Positions 1 to 6,150 of a stretch of 6,450 nt of DNA are shown here, one piece after another (position 1 is the first letter of the stretch; each line of letters begins with the position of its first letter). The notes beneath the pieces are model-generated. The model made no database searches. It saw only the letters and a list, made by a program, of their open reading frames with translations, and was not told the origin of the DNA. This DNA is from Thermomicrobiales bacterium (lineage in GTDB: Bacteria > Chloroflexota > Limnocylindria > Limnocylindrales > CSP1-4): NCBI GenBank assembly GCA_004525275.1, contig SPCO01000086.1, positions 1-6,450 on the forward strand. Direction: 5' to 3'. A program made the position numbers and the translations under genes.

Positions 1-3
1 CGA

Positions 4-12
4 TGCTAGACT
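4..12 (+). promoter_or_regulatory. Candidate extended -10 promoter element upstream of bioY
   Basis: The string TGC-TAGACT fits an extended -10 (TGn followed by TANNNT). It would start transcription near position 19 and leave a leader of about 39 nt before the bioY start at 58. A -35 box cannot be assessed because the window begins here. The same hexamer followed by an almost identical 7-nt sequence occurs before the FAD oxidase gene at 2197-2209, which raises its plausibility. This is inference from motif and position only. Confidence 0.35.
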
Positions 13-21
13 CCGGCCGTC

Positions 22-40
22 GATCACCGACAGTGTGATC
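22..40. promoter_or_regulatory. Interrupted palindrome in the bioY leader (candidate operator or hairpin)
   Basis: GATCAC at 22-27 and GTGATC at 35-40 are exact reverse complements separated by 7 nt. The element lies just downstream of the candidate -10 and ahead of the ribosome binding site. It could be a repressor operator that blocks early transcription or a small hairpin in the leader RNA. It does not match the biotin-regulator operators I know (BirA, BioR or BioQ type), so the binding protein is unknown. Confidence 0.3.
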
Positions 41-57
41 CCCTGAACGGAGTCCAG

Positions 58-702
58 ATGTCGCTAGCGATCCCCAGGCTCGACCGCAGCACGACCGAGG
101 ATCACGGCCTCACGATCGCAGACTTCCTCGTCCCCATCCGGGTCGGTGAGCGGGTCAATACCCGGGTCCGCGACATCGCCCTCGTCGTGGCCGGAGCGCT
201 CCTCATCTACTTGACGGCCCGGATCGTGATCCCCGTCCCGGGCTCGCCCGTTCCGATCACGGGGCAAACGTTCGGGGTTCTCCTGGTCGGTGCTTCGCTC
301 GGTCTGCGACGAGGCCTGTTCGCCGTCTCCCTGTACGTCCTGCTGGGCGTTGTCGGCTTGCCGTTCTTCGCCGAGGGCAAGGGCGGGTTGAGCGTCATCT
401 GGGGAGCGAGAGGCGGCTACCTTGTCGGCTTCATGGTGGCTGGCGCGGTCGTCGGACGGCTGGCCGAGCTCGGTTGGGACCGGAGGTTCACCGGCGCATT
501 CGGAGCCATGCTCGCCGGCAGCGTGATCATCTATGCGATCGGTCTGCCCTGGCTCATGGTCGTCACCGGGTTCACGCTTGAGGAAACGATCACGAAAGGA
601 TTGACCCCGTTCCTGGTCGGAGACGCCCTCAAGCTCTTGCTCGCAGCTGTGCTCCTGCCGGCCGCCTGGTGGGTCGTGGAGCGCCGCCCGGACGACCGCT
701 GA
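58..702 (+). CDS. bioY: Biotin transporter BioY (ECF-type substrate-binding S component)
   Basis: BioY is the membrane-embedded biotin-binding subunit of energy-coupling factor transporters; with an EcfA/EcfT module it imports biotin, and some solitary BioY proteins are reported to work alone. The 214-residue product has the family pattern: a first membrane helix (about 39-58), the hallmark PVPGSPVPITGQTFGVLLVG (59-78), a Gly-Gly-Tyr-Leu-Val-Gly-Phe stretch near 121-127, about six hydrophobic segments in all, and a C-terminal helix containing GDALK (188-192) with the conserved Asp and Lys. The ATG start is supported by GGAG at 49-52, 5 nt upstream. The N-terminal hydrophilic extension of about 38 residues is longer than in most BioY proteins, but no better internal start is visible. 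No bioM/bioN or ecfA/ecfT partner is seen; downstream is a convergent unrelated gene, so any partner lies upstream of the window or elsewhere. Confidence 0.95.
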   Translation: MSLAIPRLDRSTTEDHGLTIADFLVPIRVGERVNTRVRDIALVVAGALLIYLTARIVIPVPGSPVPITGQTFGVLLVGASLGLRRGLFAVSLYVLLGVVGLPFFAEGKGGLSVIWGARGGYLVGFMVAGAVVGRLAELGWDRRFTGAFGAMLAGSVIIYAIGLPWLMVVTGFTLEETITKGLTPFLVGDALKLLLAAVLLPAAWWVVERRPDDR

Positions 703-764
703 GAAGGGCCGCGCCGGACGGACGGCTGGAGGGAGTGGAGTCCGAGGCCTGGCTTCTCTCGCCG

Positions 765-780
765 CCGATCGCAGGATCGG
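765..780. terminator. Weak hairpin between convergent genes
   Basis: In the 87-bp gap between the convergent bioY and peptidase genes, CCGATC (765-770) and GATCGG (775-780) can form a 6-bp stem with a 4-nt loop, extendable by one G-U pair. No T-tract follows on either strand, so it is not a canonical intrinsic terminator. It competes with the overlapping palindrome CGGTACCG (778-785). It may simply be chance in GC-rich DNA; nothing else is recognisable in this gap. Confidence 0.2.
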
Positions 781-789
781 TACCGAGGA

Positions 790-2154
790 TCAGTAGATCC
801 GCGGGAAACGGGGAGCGAACAGCGTCCTGCCGAGGTCGATCGGGGTCGCCGCATCGAGCGCATCGAGCAGCGTCGAGGTTGTGACGAGATCATCCCGGTT
901 GGCCGAGATGTAGCCGCGGAGGGCAGACCAGAACACGCTCCAGCCCATGGCTTGGCGGGCCTTGTCGAGCAGGTTGCCGCCGCCGATGTAGACCCGCTCG
1001 TAGTAGCAAGCGGCCGAGTACTCATAGATGGTCCGGTCAAGGCGCCCGGCGGAGCATCGGCTGGCGCGCTTGAGTCCGGTGATGAATCGGGCCGCGAAGT
1101 CCGCGGCGGCCTCATCGGCGAACGGCTCCTTCGCCTGATCGCTGCCGACGATCCCGTAGAACCATTGATGGGCCGTCTCGTGGGCGGCCAGATAGCGAAG
1201 GGTGGAGGCGGCGACCCCGGTCGGGATCCAGATGAGGCCCGGCGATTCCATCCCATACCCGCCGGCCGATTGGACGACCTTGAAGGCGCCATGCGGATAC
1301 GGACCGAGGCGCTTCTCGAGAGCGTCGAACGCGTCGGCCGCCGCGTCGAGCATCGCGGCCCCTCCGGCTCCGGGTCTATTACCGACCCGGACGACCGTGT
1401 CGCGGACGACCCTTGATCGCTTCAGATAGTCCCGGGCCGCGGTGACCGTGAAGTCTCGGACGTTCGCGGCACGAAACGTCTGGGTCAGGCCGTCTGCGCT
1501 CACGCTCGTCCGATGACCGGTGGTCGCCAGGACAAGCCTGCGCGATGTACCGATCCGGACGGTCACGGACGGGCTCGACGGAGTCACGAACGGATCACCG
1601 TGATTCGGTCGGTCGAATGGGGTTCGCCGACTCACCCACGGCAACCAGCGGTACAGATCGACGACGCCGTTGGTCCGGGTGAACAGCCAATCGGATCCGG
1701 CGAGATCGCGGCGCAACGTCGCCCGGTATCGGATTCGCACCGTCGTGGTCGCGCCGATCGGGAGGTTGCGTCCGAGGGGAACGATGATCGTCTGGCCGCG
1801 GACCGTGGCAGCCACGGACACGCCGTCGACCGTGACCGGTTGGAGTCGCATGGCTCCGAGGCGGGCCGCGATCGTGTTGAATTCCATCCGATCGATCGCT
1901 CCGCCCGATGTGTTGCGGATGGTCGCCGAGCTGTCGACGCGGATCTTGCGCGACCGCCAGGACAGCTTGAGGTCGGCATCGTAGGTTGCTTCAAGGATCA
2001 GGCTCGATCGGCCGACCGGCCCAGCTGCTGCCGGAGAGGCCGCCATCGTCACCGCAGCCTGCATGGGCTGGCCGGCAGGCGAGGAGAGCGCGATCCCGGC
2101 GACCACGATCATCAGCGAGCTGACGACGGATCTGGTCCAATGCATCGTGCCCAT
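790..2154 (-). CDS. Secreted M1-family-like zinc metallopeptidase
   Basis: From the ATG at 2154 the product is 454 residues. It begins with a signal peptide (basic Thr-Arg at 7-8, hydrophobic core about 9-23, Ala-rich cleavage region about 30-45) and no lipobox Cys, so export across the membrane is expected. Residues about 50-240 resemble the beta-rich N-terminal domain of M1 aminopeptidases. The catalytic domain shows GYGMESPGL (Met302-Glu303), corresponding to the GAMEN substrate-recognition motif, then HETAH (325-329) followed after 18 residues by Glu348: the HExxH-x18-E zinc site of M1 gluzincins. Tyr389 in VYIGGG is a candidate catalytic tyrosine. All key residues are present, so it is probably active; the substrate is unknown. 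The protein lacks the large C-terminal helical domain of classical aminopeptidase N. An ATG at 2145 (three residues shorter) is an alternative start, lying 7 nt after a TAGCAT element. It is convergent with bioY and divergent from the FAD oxidase. Confidence 0.88.
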   Translation of the reverse strand: MGTMHWTRSVVSSLMIVVAGIALSSPAGQPMQAAVTMAASPAAAGPVGRSSLILEATYDADLKLSWRSRKIRVDSSATIRNTSGGAIDRMEFNTIAARLGAMRLQPVTVDGVSVAATVRGQTIIVPLGRNLPIGATTTVRIRYRATLRRDLAGSDWLFTRTNGVVDLYRWLPWVSRRTPFDRPNHGDPFVTPSSPSVTVRIGTSRRLVLATTGHRTSVSADGLTQTFRAANVRDFTVTAARDYLKRSRVVRDTVVRVGNRPGAGGAAMLDAAADAFDALEKRLGPYPHGAFKVVQSAGGYGMESPGLIWIPTGVAASTLRYLAAHETAHQWFYGIVGSDQAKEPFADEAAADFAARFITGLKRASRCSAGRLDRTIYEYSAACYYERVYIGGGNLLDKARQAMGWSVFWSALRGYISANRDDLVTTSTLLDALDAATPIDLGRTLFAPRFPRIY

Positions 2155-2158
2155 GCTA
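2153..2158 (-). promoter_or_regulatory. Candidate leaderless-type -10 element for the peptidase gene
   Basis: On the minus strand TAGCAT (TANNNT pattern) is followed by exactly 7 nt and then the ATG at 2145. This is the geometry of leaderless promoters known from Deinococcus and Actinobacteria. If used, translation would start at 2145 rather than 2154, because the 2154 ATG overlaps the element. The competing model uses the ATG at 2154 with a weak upstream GGGG as ribosome binding site. No clear -35 is visible. Confidence 0.3.
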
Positions 2159-2196
2159 CCCCGACCTTGATCGATCGCCGACCGGCCGTTGCCGCG

Positions 2197-2202
2197 TAGA
2201 CT
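2197..2202 (+). promoter_or_regulatory. Candidate leaderless-type -10 element for the FAD oxidase gene
   Basis: TAGACT is followed by exactly 7 nt and then the GTG at 2210. No Shine-Dalgarno-like sequence precedes this GTG or the upstream TTG at 2189, so a leaderless transcript beginning at or near the GTG is the most economical explanation. A TTGATC at 2167-2172 is too far away (24 bp) to be a normal -35 box. The element mirrors the arrangement on the opposite strand of the same gap. Confidence 0.4.
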
Positions 2203-2209
2203 TCGGCCG

Positions 2210-3598
2210 GTGACTACCGATATTGCCTCGGACCCGCTGGTCAGCGCCATCCGCGCACGGATTCCCGCGGTCCGGCTGCTGACCGAGCCGATCGATCGCG
2301 AGGGCTACCGCCTCGACGAGACGTCCTACCTGCGGGCGGGCCTGCCCCGCGCCGTCGCCCTGCCGACCACCACCCAGGAGGTCGTCGAGTTGGTACGCAT
2401 CGCCGCCGAGCTGCGCGTCCCGATCGTCCCACGGGGCGCCGGCACCGGGCTTTCGGGCGGAGCCGCCGGGATCGATGGCGCCCTGACCATCGCATTCACG
2501 GCCATGGATCGGATCATCGAGATCGATCGCGAGAACCTGGTGGCGGTCGTCCAACCGGGGGTCATCAACGCCCATCTCAAGGAGGCGGTCGCAGCCCAGG
2601 GGTTGTTCTACCCGCCCGATCCGGCGAGCTTCGAGACGTGCTCGATCGGGGGCAACCTGGGCACGAACGCGGGTGGGCTCTGCTGCGTGAAGTACGGCCA
2701 GACCCGCGACTCGGTCCTGTCGCTCGAAGTCGTCATGGCCGATGGAACGATCATCCGGACCGGCGGCCGCAACCTGAAGGATGTGGCCGGCTATTCGCTG
2801 ACCCATCTGTTCATCGGCAGCCAGGGGACGCTCGCGATCACGACCGAGGCGACGCTCAAGCTCCGACCCGCGCCGCCGCCGCGGCTGACGATGCTGGCCT
2901 TCTTCGCGACCCTCGAGTCGGCCGGCGCCGCGGTCGCGGGCCTGGCCGCGGCGGGCCTGTCGCCGGTCACCCTCGAGCTGCTCGACCAGTTCCCGATCGC
3001 GGCGGCCGACGACATGAACGATCTTGGCCTCGATCGAACCGCGGCTGCGATGCTCATGATCGAATCGGACATGCCCGGTGTCGCCGCGACGGCCGAGTTG
3101 GAGATGGCCGAGGCCGTCTGTCGAACCGCCGGCGCGACCGACTGCGTGCGGGCTGCCGATACCCAGGAGGCCGATTGGCTCCGCCAGGCTCGACGGGCCG
3201 CCCACTACGCTCTGGAGCGTCTTGGCGAGGTTCGGATGGAGGACGTCGGCGTGCCTCGGTCGCGCGTGCCGGAGATGCTCCGAGCGATCGAATCCATCGC
3301 GGCCAGGCACGATGTCCGGATCGGGACCTTCGGACATGCCGGAGACGGCAACCTGCACCCGGATCTCGTATTCGAGCGGGGCGACCCGACGGCCGAGGCC
3401 AAGACCGAAGCGGTCAAGAAGGACCTGTACCGGGCAGCCTTGGACCTGGGCGGTACGGTCACGGGCGAACACGGGATCGGGAGCACCCGACGCGAGTGGT
3501 TGGAGATCCAGCGGGGCCCCGACGCCGTCCGCGTGATGCGCGCGATCAAGGCCGCGCTGGACCCCCTCGGGATCCTGAATCCGGGCCGCGTCCTCTGA
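2210..3598 (+). CDS. FAD-linked 2-hydroxyacid oxidase/dehydrogenase, GlcD-like
   Basis: This 462-residue flavoenzyme belongs to the FAD_binding_4 / FAD-oxidase C-terminal family (glycolate oxidase subunit GlcD, D-lactate and D-2-hydroxyglutarate dehydrogenases), which oxidises a D-2-hydroxyacid to the 2-oxoacid. Visible motifs are the FAD loop PRGAGTGLSGG (74-84), the PPDP segment (135-138), GGNLGTNAGG (147-156) followed by CCVKYGQTRD, and GSQGTL (203-208). The C-terminal substrate and metal region has GHAGDGNLHP (375-384) and GGTVTGEHGIG (414-424), ending with the typical LDPLGILNPGR. Length is normal for GlcD-type enzymes. The GTG at 2210 is preferred because TAGACT lies 7 nt upstream; a TTG at 2189 would add seven residues. 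No GlcE or GlcF partner gene is adjacent, so it may be a single-subunit type. The exact acid oxidised cannot be told. A regulator-kinase operon follows 117 bp downstream on the same strand, and a shared pathway is possible but unproven. Confidence 0.92.
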   Translation: MTTDIASDPLVSAIRARIPAVRLLTEPIDREGYRLDETSYLRAGLPRAVALPTTTQEVVELVRIAAELRVPIVPRGAGTGLSGGAAGIDGALTIAFTAMDRIIEIDRENLVAVVQPGVINAHLKEAVAAQGLFYPPDPASFETCSIGGNLGTNAGGLCCVKYGQTRDSVLSLEVVMADGTIIRTGGRNLKDVAGYSLTHLFIGSQGTLAITTEATLKLRPAPPPRLTMLAFFATLESAGAAVAGLAAAGLSPVTLELLDQFPIAAADDMNDLGLDRTAAAMLMIESDMPGVAATAELEMAEAVCRTAGATDCVRAADTQEADWLRQARRAAHYALERLGEVRMEDVGVPRSRVPEMLRAIESIAARHDVRIGTFGHAGDGNLHPDLVFERGDPTAEAKTEAVKKDLYRAALDLGGTVTGEHGIGSTRREWLEIQRGPDAVRVMRAIKAALDPLGILNPGRVL

Positions 3599-3633
3599 CC
3601 CTGGTGCGCCATGGCGGGCGAGGCACGAAGTGT

Positions 3634-3654
3634 CCTTGACATGAGTTGACAAGG
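3634..3654. promoter_or_regulatory. Imperfect palindrome carrying tandem TTGACA boxes (candidate operator)
   Basis: CCTTG (3634-3638) and CAAGG (3650-3654) are inverted repeats, and further symmetric CA/TG pairs lie inside, giving a 21-bp imperfect palindrome centred at 3644. It contains TTGACA twice as a direct repeat (3636-3641 and 3646-3651), 10 bp apart, about one helical turn. A nearby TGTCA (3688-3692) is the inverse of the TGACA core. Given the SorC-type gene immediately downstream, this is a good candidate for an autoregulatory operator overlapping the -35 region. Confidence 0.35.
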
Positions 3655-3665
3655 GCGCCGATGAT
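3636..3665 (+). promoter_or_regulatory. Candidate sigma-70-type promoter for the regulator-kinase operon
   Basis: A perfect TTGACA -35 box (3636-3641) is followed after 18 bp by GATGAT (3660-3665), a 4/6 match to the -10 consensus. Transcription would start near 3672 and give a leader of about 44 nt before the GTG at 3716. A second possible -10 lies at 3691-3698 (TGT-CATATA or TATACA), without a convincing -35 box at the proper distance. The preceding gene's stop is at 3598 and no intrinsic terminator is visible after it, so read-through from the oxidase is also possible. Confidence 0.45.
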
Positions 3666-3674
3666 ACGCCGATC

Positions 3675-3684
3675 GTGCATGCAC
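3675..3684. promoter_or_regulatory. Perfect 10-bp palindrome GTGCATGCAC
   Basis: A perfect self-complementary decamer lies just downstream of the proposed transcription start of the regulator operon. Its centre is 32 bp, about three helical turns, from the centre of a second perfect decamer at 3707-3716. SorC-family regulators such as LsrR and DeoR bind paired sites as dimers or tetramers, so an operator role is plausible. The assignment rests on symmetry and position only. Confidence 0.3.
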
Positions 3685-3706
3685 ATCTGTCATATACAAA
3701 CGTGCG

Positions 3707-3716
3707 CAGGCGCCTG
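3707..3716. promoter_or_regulatory. Perfect 10-bp palindrome CAGGCGCCTG overlapping the regulator start codon
   Basis: This self-complementary decamer includes the weak Shine-Dalgarno-like AGG (3708-3710) and the first base of the GTG start codon at 3716. At the DNA level it could be an operator half of a paired site. In RNA a perfect decamer has no free loop, so only a small, shortened hairpin could form over the ribosome-binding area. Neither role is demonstrated. Confidence 0.25.
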
Positions 3717-4675
3717 TGAGCGACTTCGAACAGCTCGTTCGCGTGAGCCGGCTCTACTACGAACTGGGTGAGACGCAGAACGCCATCGCCGACCAGCTCG
3801 GTGTGACTCGACCGCAGGTCTCTCGCCTGCTCACACGCGCCCGAGCCGAGGGCATCGTGGAGATCCGGATCGTGGACCGGACCGCGGCCGATAGCCAGGC
3901 CGCGGGAACGCTCATCGAGCGCTACGGCCTCGACGCCGTCCATCTTGCGCCGACGATCGTGGGGTCCGACGACCTGACCCGCCGAATGGCCGCTCGGCTT
4001 GCCGCCGAGATCCTGCGCAGTGCGCTGCGCAGCGGTGCGACGGTCGGGATCGGGGACGGAGCGTCAGTGGCGGCGACGGCTGCCGCGCTCGAGGAGACGT
4101 CGATGCCGGTCGCGGTCACCGTCGTGCCGCTGTGCGGCGGCTTCTGGTCGACCGGACAGGAGCGTGAGCCATACCGGCGGATCGCAGACGTGCTCGACGG
4201 CCAGGCCCGCGGCCTGATGGCGCCGGGCGTCGTGGACGATGCAGCCACACAACGAGCGCTTGTCGCACACGCCGGCGCTCGGGCCATCTTCGATCTCTGG
4301 GATCGCCTTGACGTCGCGCTCTTCGTGATCGGCGGGCCCGCCTGGACCCGCGTGAACCTCGGGGAGGATCTCGAACGTGAGCTTGACGCCGCCGACGCTG
4401 TCGGCGAGATCCTGATCGCCCCGTTCGACCTTGACGGCCGGTTCGTTTGCCCTGTCCTGCGCGAGCGGGTCATCGCGTTCGATGCCCGGCGATTGGCCCG
4501 GATCCCGGTCTCGATCGGCGTAGCCTCCGGGGCGGCCAAGATCAAGCCCATCCTGGGCGCCTTGCGAGCCGGAGTCGTCCGCACCCTCGTGACCGACGTC
4601 GCAACGGCCGAGGCCGTCGTCGCGCTCGATGCATCGACGCCCACGTTGTCGCCGGAGCCGGAGCAATCGCCGTGA
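3716..4675 (+). CDS. SorC-family sugar-responsive transcriptional regulator
   Basis: The 319-residue protein has the normal length and two-domain layout of the SorC family (LsrR, DeoR of Bacillus, EryD and relatives). These are DNA-binding regulators released or switched by phosphorylated sugars. The N-terminal helix-turn-helix spans about 19-42 (AIADQLGVTRPQVSRLLTRA), followed by the typical GIVEI. The sugar-binding domain follows from about residue 60: GATVGIGDG (107-115), CGGFW (140-144), an APGVVDDAATQRAL stretch, GGPAW, FDLDG, GAAKIKPILGAL around Lys275, and LVTD near 291-294, all at places expected for the phosphosugar-binding fold. The GTG start places the HTH at the usual distance, with a weak AGG upstream. 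The stop overlaps the kinase start by 4 nt, so the two are co-transcribed and translationally coupled. The regulator probably responds to the kinase product or a derivative and controls its own operon through the palindromes upstream. Confidence 0.94.
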   Translation: MSDFEQLVRVSRLYYELGETQNAIADQLGVTRPQVSRLLTRARAEGIVEIRIVDRTAADSQAAGTLIERYGLDAVHLAPTIVGSDDLTRRMAARLAAEILRSALRSGATVGIGDGASVAATAAALEETSMPVAVTVVPLCGGFWSTGQEREPYRRIADVLDGQARGLMAPGVVDDAATQRALVAHAGARAIFDLWDRLDVALFVIGGPAWTRVNLGEDLERELDAADAVGEILIAPFDLDGRFVCPVLRERVIAFDARRLARIPVSIGVASGAAKIKPILGALRAGVVRTLVTDVATAEAVVALDASTPTLSPEPEQSP

Positions 4676-6150
4676 GCGTGGAAGACAGCCAACCAGTCGT
4701 CCTCGGGCTGGATCTGGGAACCACCGAGGTCAAGGCAGGTCTGATCGATCTTGATGGCCGGCTGCTGGGCCTGGCCCGGAGCGGCTACGAACTGGACGTG
4801 ACCGGGGGCCATGGCTGGGCGGAACAGGATCCGGGCGCTTGGTGGTCGGCCGTCGTGAGCGCCGTTCGAGGCTTGCACTTGCATGGTGTCGGGGAGGTCG
4901 TGGCCATCGGGGTCGATGGTCACGGACCGACCCTCGCCGCCGTCGATGCCCGGGGTGAAGCGACGCGCCCGGCGATCACGTTCCTCGATGCTCGCGCATC
5001 GGAGGAGACCGCGGAGCTGGAGCGGACGACCGGTGTTCGCGGTTGGGCCCTCGCTGGACTGCCTGCCGCGCTCTGGGTCGAGCGTCACGAGCCGGACACC
5101 GCCGACGCGACACGCTGGTATCTCACGACCTGGGAATATCTCGCGTTCCGGCTGACCGGGGTCGCGTCCGGCCCGCTCGTCCCCGACCAGCTCGTGCCCG
5201 ACCCGGGCGCGGTCGCCGCGGTGGGAATCCCGGCGGCCAAACTGCCGCCGCCCTCTTCGACCGGCCAGATCGTCGGAGGCCTTGCCGATGCCGCGGCTGA
5301 CGCGCTCGGACTTCGGCCGGGGATCCCGGTCATCGGCGGGACCGTCGATGCCTTCGCGAGCTACCTCGGCGCGGGCTTGCTCGAGCCGGGCGATGCCTTC
5401 GATCCAGGGGGTTCGGCCGGTGGCTTCGGGGTCTACTGGGATCGGCCGCTCGATGTCCCGGGCGGCTTCGTCACGCCGGGCCCATTGGCCGGGCGGTACA
5501 GCGTCGGAGCCGCCATGGCGGCGACCGGTCGTGCCCTCGACTGGTATCGAGACGACGTCCTGGGTGGGACGATCACTACCGATGCACTGCTCCTCGAGGC
5601 CGCGGCCACGCCGCCGGGTGCCGACGGACTCGTGTTCCTGCCGTATCTCGCCGGGGAGCGATCGCCGATCTGGGATCCGGAGGCACGTGGCGTCCTGGCC
5701 GGTCTGACCCTCGGACACGGGCGCGGCCATATCGCCCGAGCGATCGTCGAGGCTTCGGCCCTGGCCATCCGCCAGGTCGCCGCTCCGATGCTGGCCGCCG
5801 GCGTCCGGGTGACCGAGATGCGCGTCTGCGGCGGGCCGGCCAGGAGCACGTTCTGGAACGGTGTCAAGGCGGATATCACTGGGTTCTCGGTCGCGGTCCC
5901 CGCCGTCCTCGAGACTGCGGTCCTGGGTTCGGCGATCCTCGCCGCGGTCGGGATCGGGGCCTATCGCGACCTGCCGGAGGCCATCGCGGCGATGACCCGG
6001 ATCGCCACGAGGATCGAACCACGCGCGGAATTCGCCGCGACGTACGACCGTGCTTTTGCGGCGTACCAGGCGCTCTATCCAGCCACCGCGCCGATCCTTC
6101 GTCCGCTGACCGCGCCGGATCCGTCGTCCGGGATCCGGGCATGGCGGTGA
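4672..6150 (+). CDS. FGGY-family carbohydrate kinase (xylulokinase-like, substrate unknown)
   Basis: FGGY kinases transfer the ATP gamma-phosphate to a sugar or polyol in the cytoplasm. The 492-residue length is typical. The N-terminal phosphate-binding motif LGLDLGTTEVK (11-21) is followed by a xylulokinase-like GHGWAEQDPGAWW. The linker VIGGTVDAFASYLGAG carries the probable catalytic base Asp226. The C-terminal lobe has LPYLAGERSPIWDPEARG (about 323-340), matching the second FGGY signature, and an ATP-binding CGGPARSTFW (386-395). Three places depart from ordinary xylulokinases: Ala132 stands where the first FGGY signature has Lys, GVDGHGP (80-86) replaces the usual GQMHG sugar-contact motif, and GGSAGG (246-251) replaces GTSG. 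The family is therefore sure but the substrate is not. The GTG at 4672 is chosen because it overlaps the regulator stop by 4 nt and has GGAG at 4660-4663, 8 nt upstream; a GTG at 4678 is possible. The ABC ATPase gene follows with overlap. Confidence 0.93.
   Translation: MSVEDSQPVVLGLDLGTTEVKAGLIDLDGRLLGLARSGYELDVTGGHGWAEQDPGAWWSAVVSAVRGLHLHGVGEVVAIGVDGHGPTLAAVDARGEATRPAITFLDARASEETAELERTTGVRGWALAGLPAALWVERHEPDTADATRWYLTTWEYLAFRLTGVASGPLVPDQLVPDPGAVAAVGIPAAKLPPPSSTGQIVGGLADAAADALGLRPGIPVIGGTVDAFASYLGAGLLEPGDAFDPGGSAGGFGVYWDRPLDVPGGFVTPGPLAGRYSVGAAMAATGRALDWYRDDVLGGTITTDALLLEAAATPPGADGLVFLPYLAGERSPIWDPEARGVLAGLTLGHGRGHIARAIVEASALAIRQVAAPMLAAGVRVTEMRVCGGPARSTFWNGVKADITGFSVAVPAVLETAVLGSAILAAVGIGAYRDLPEAIAAMTRIATRIEPRAEFAATYDRAFAAYQALYPATAPILRPLTAPDPSSGIRAWR

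Noticed and set aside
2155..2250. Upstream start at 2250 for the peptidase gene
   Set aside because: It would put 32 residues ahead of a typical signal peptide and overlap the divergent oxidase gene.
3607..3616. CGCCATGGCG as a transcription terminator after the oxidase gene
   Set aside because: A perfect decamer leaves no room for a loop and is not followed by a T-tract; no intrinsic terminator is supported there.
2638..3639. Plus-strand 333-codon open frame inside the FAD oxidase gene
   Set aside because: It is an out-of-frame shadow of the oxidase, rich in Arg, Gly and Pro with no recognisable motif.
3611..3649. Twelve-codon open frame (ATG to TGA) in the gap before the regulator
   Set aside because: It has no ribosome binding site, lies over the proposed -35 region and would not be in the transcript from that promoter.
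2156..3943. Long minus-strand open frame (595 codons) opposite the FAD oxidase
   Set aside because: It runs across the whole oxidase gene, the regulatory gap and the regulator start, has no domain-like pattern, and is explained as a shadow of codon bias.
4447..4671. N-terminal extension of the kinase frame back to a TTG at 4447
   Set aside because: The extra 75 codons lie within the regulator gene and look like an out-of-frame translation; the FGGY phosphate motif sits at the normal distance from the GTG at 4672, which has a good GGAG and a 4-nt overlap.
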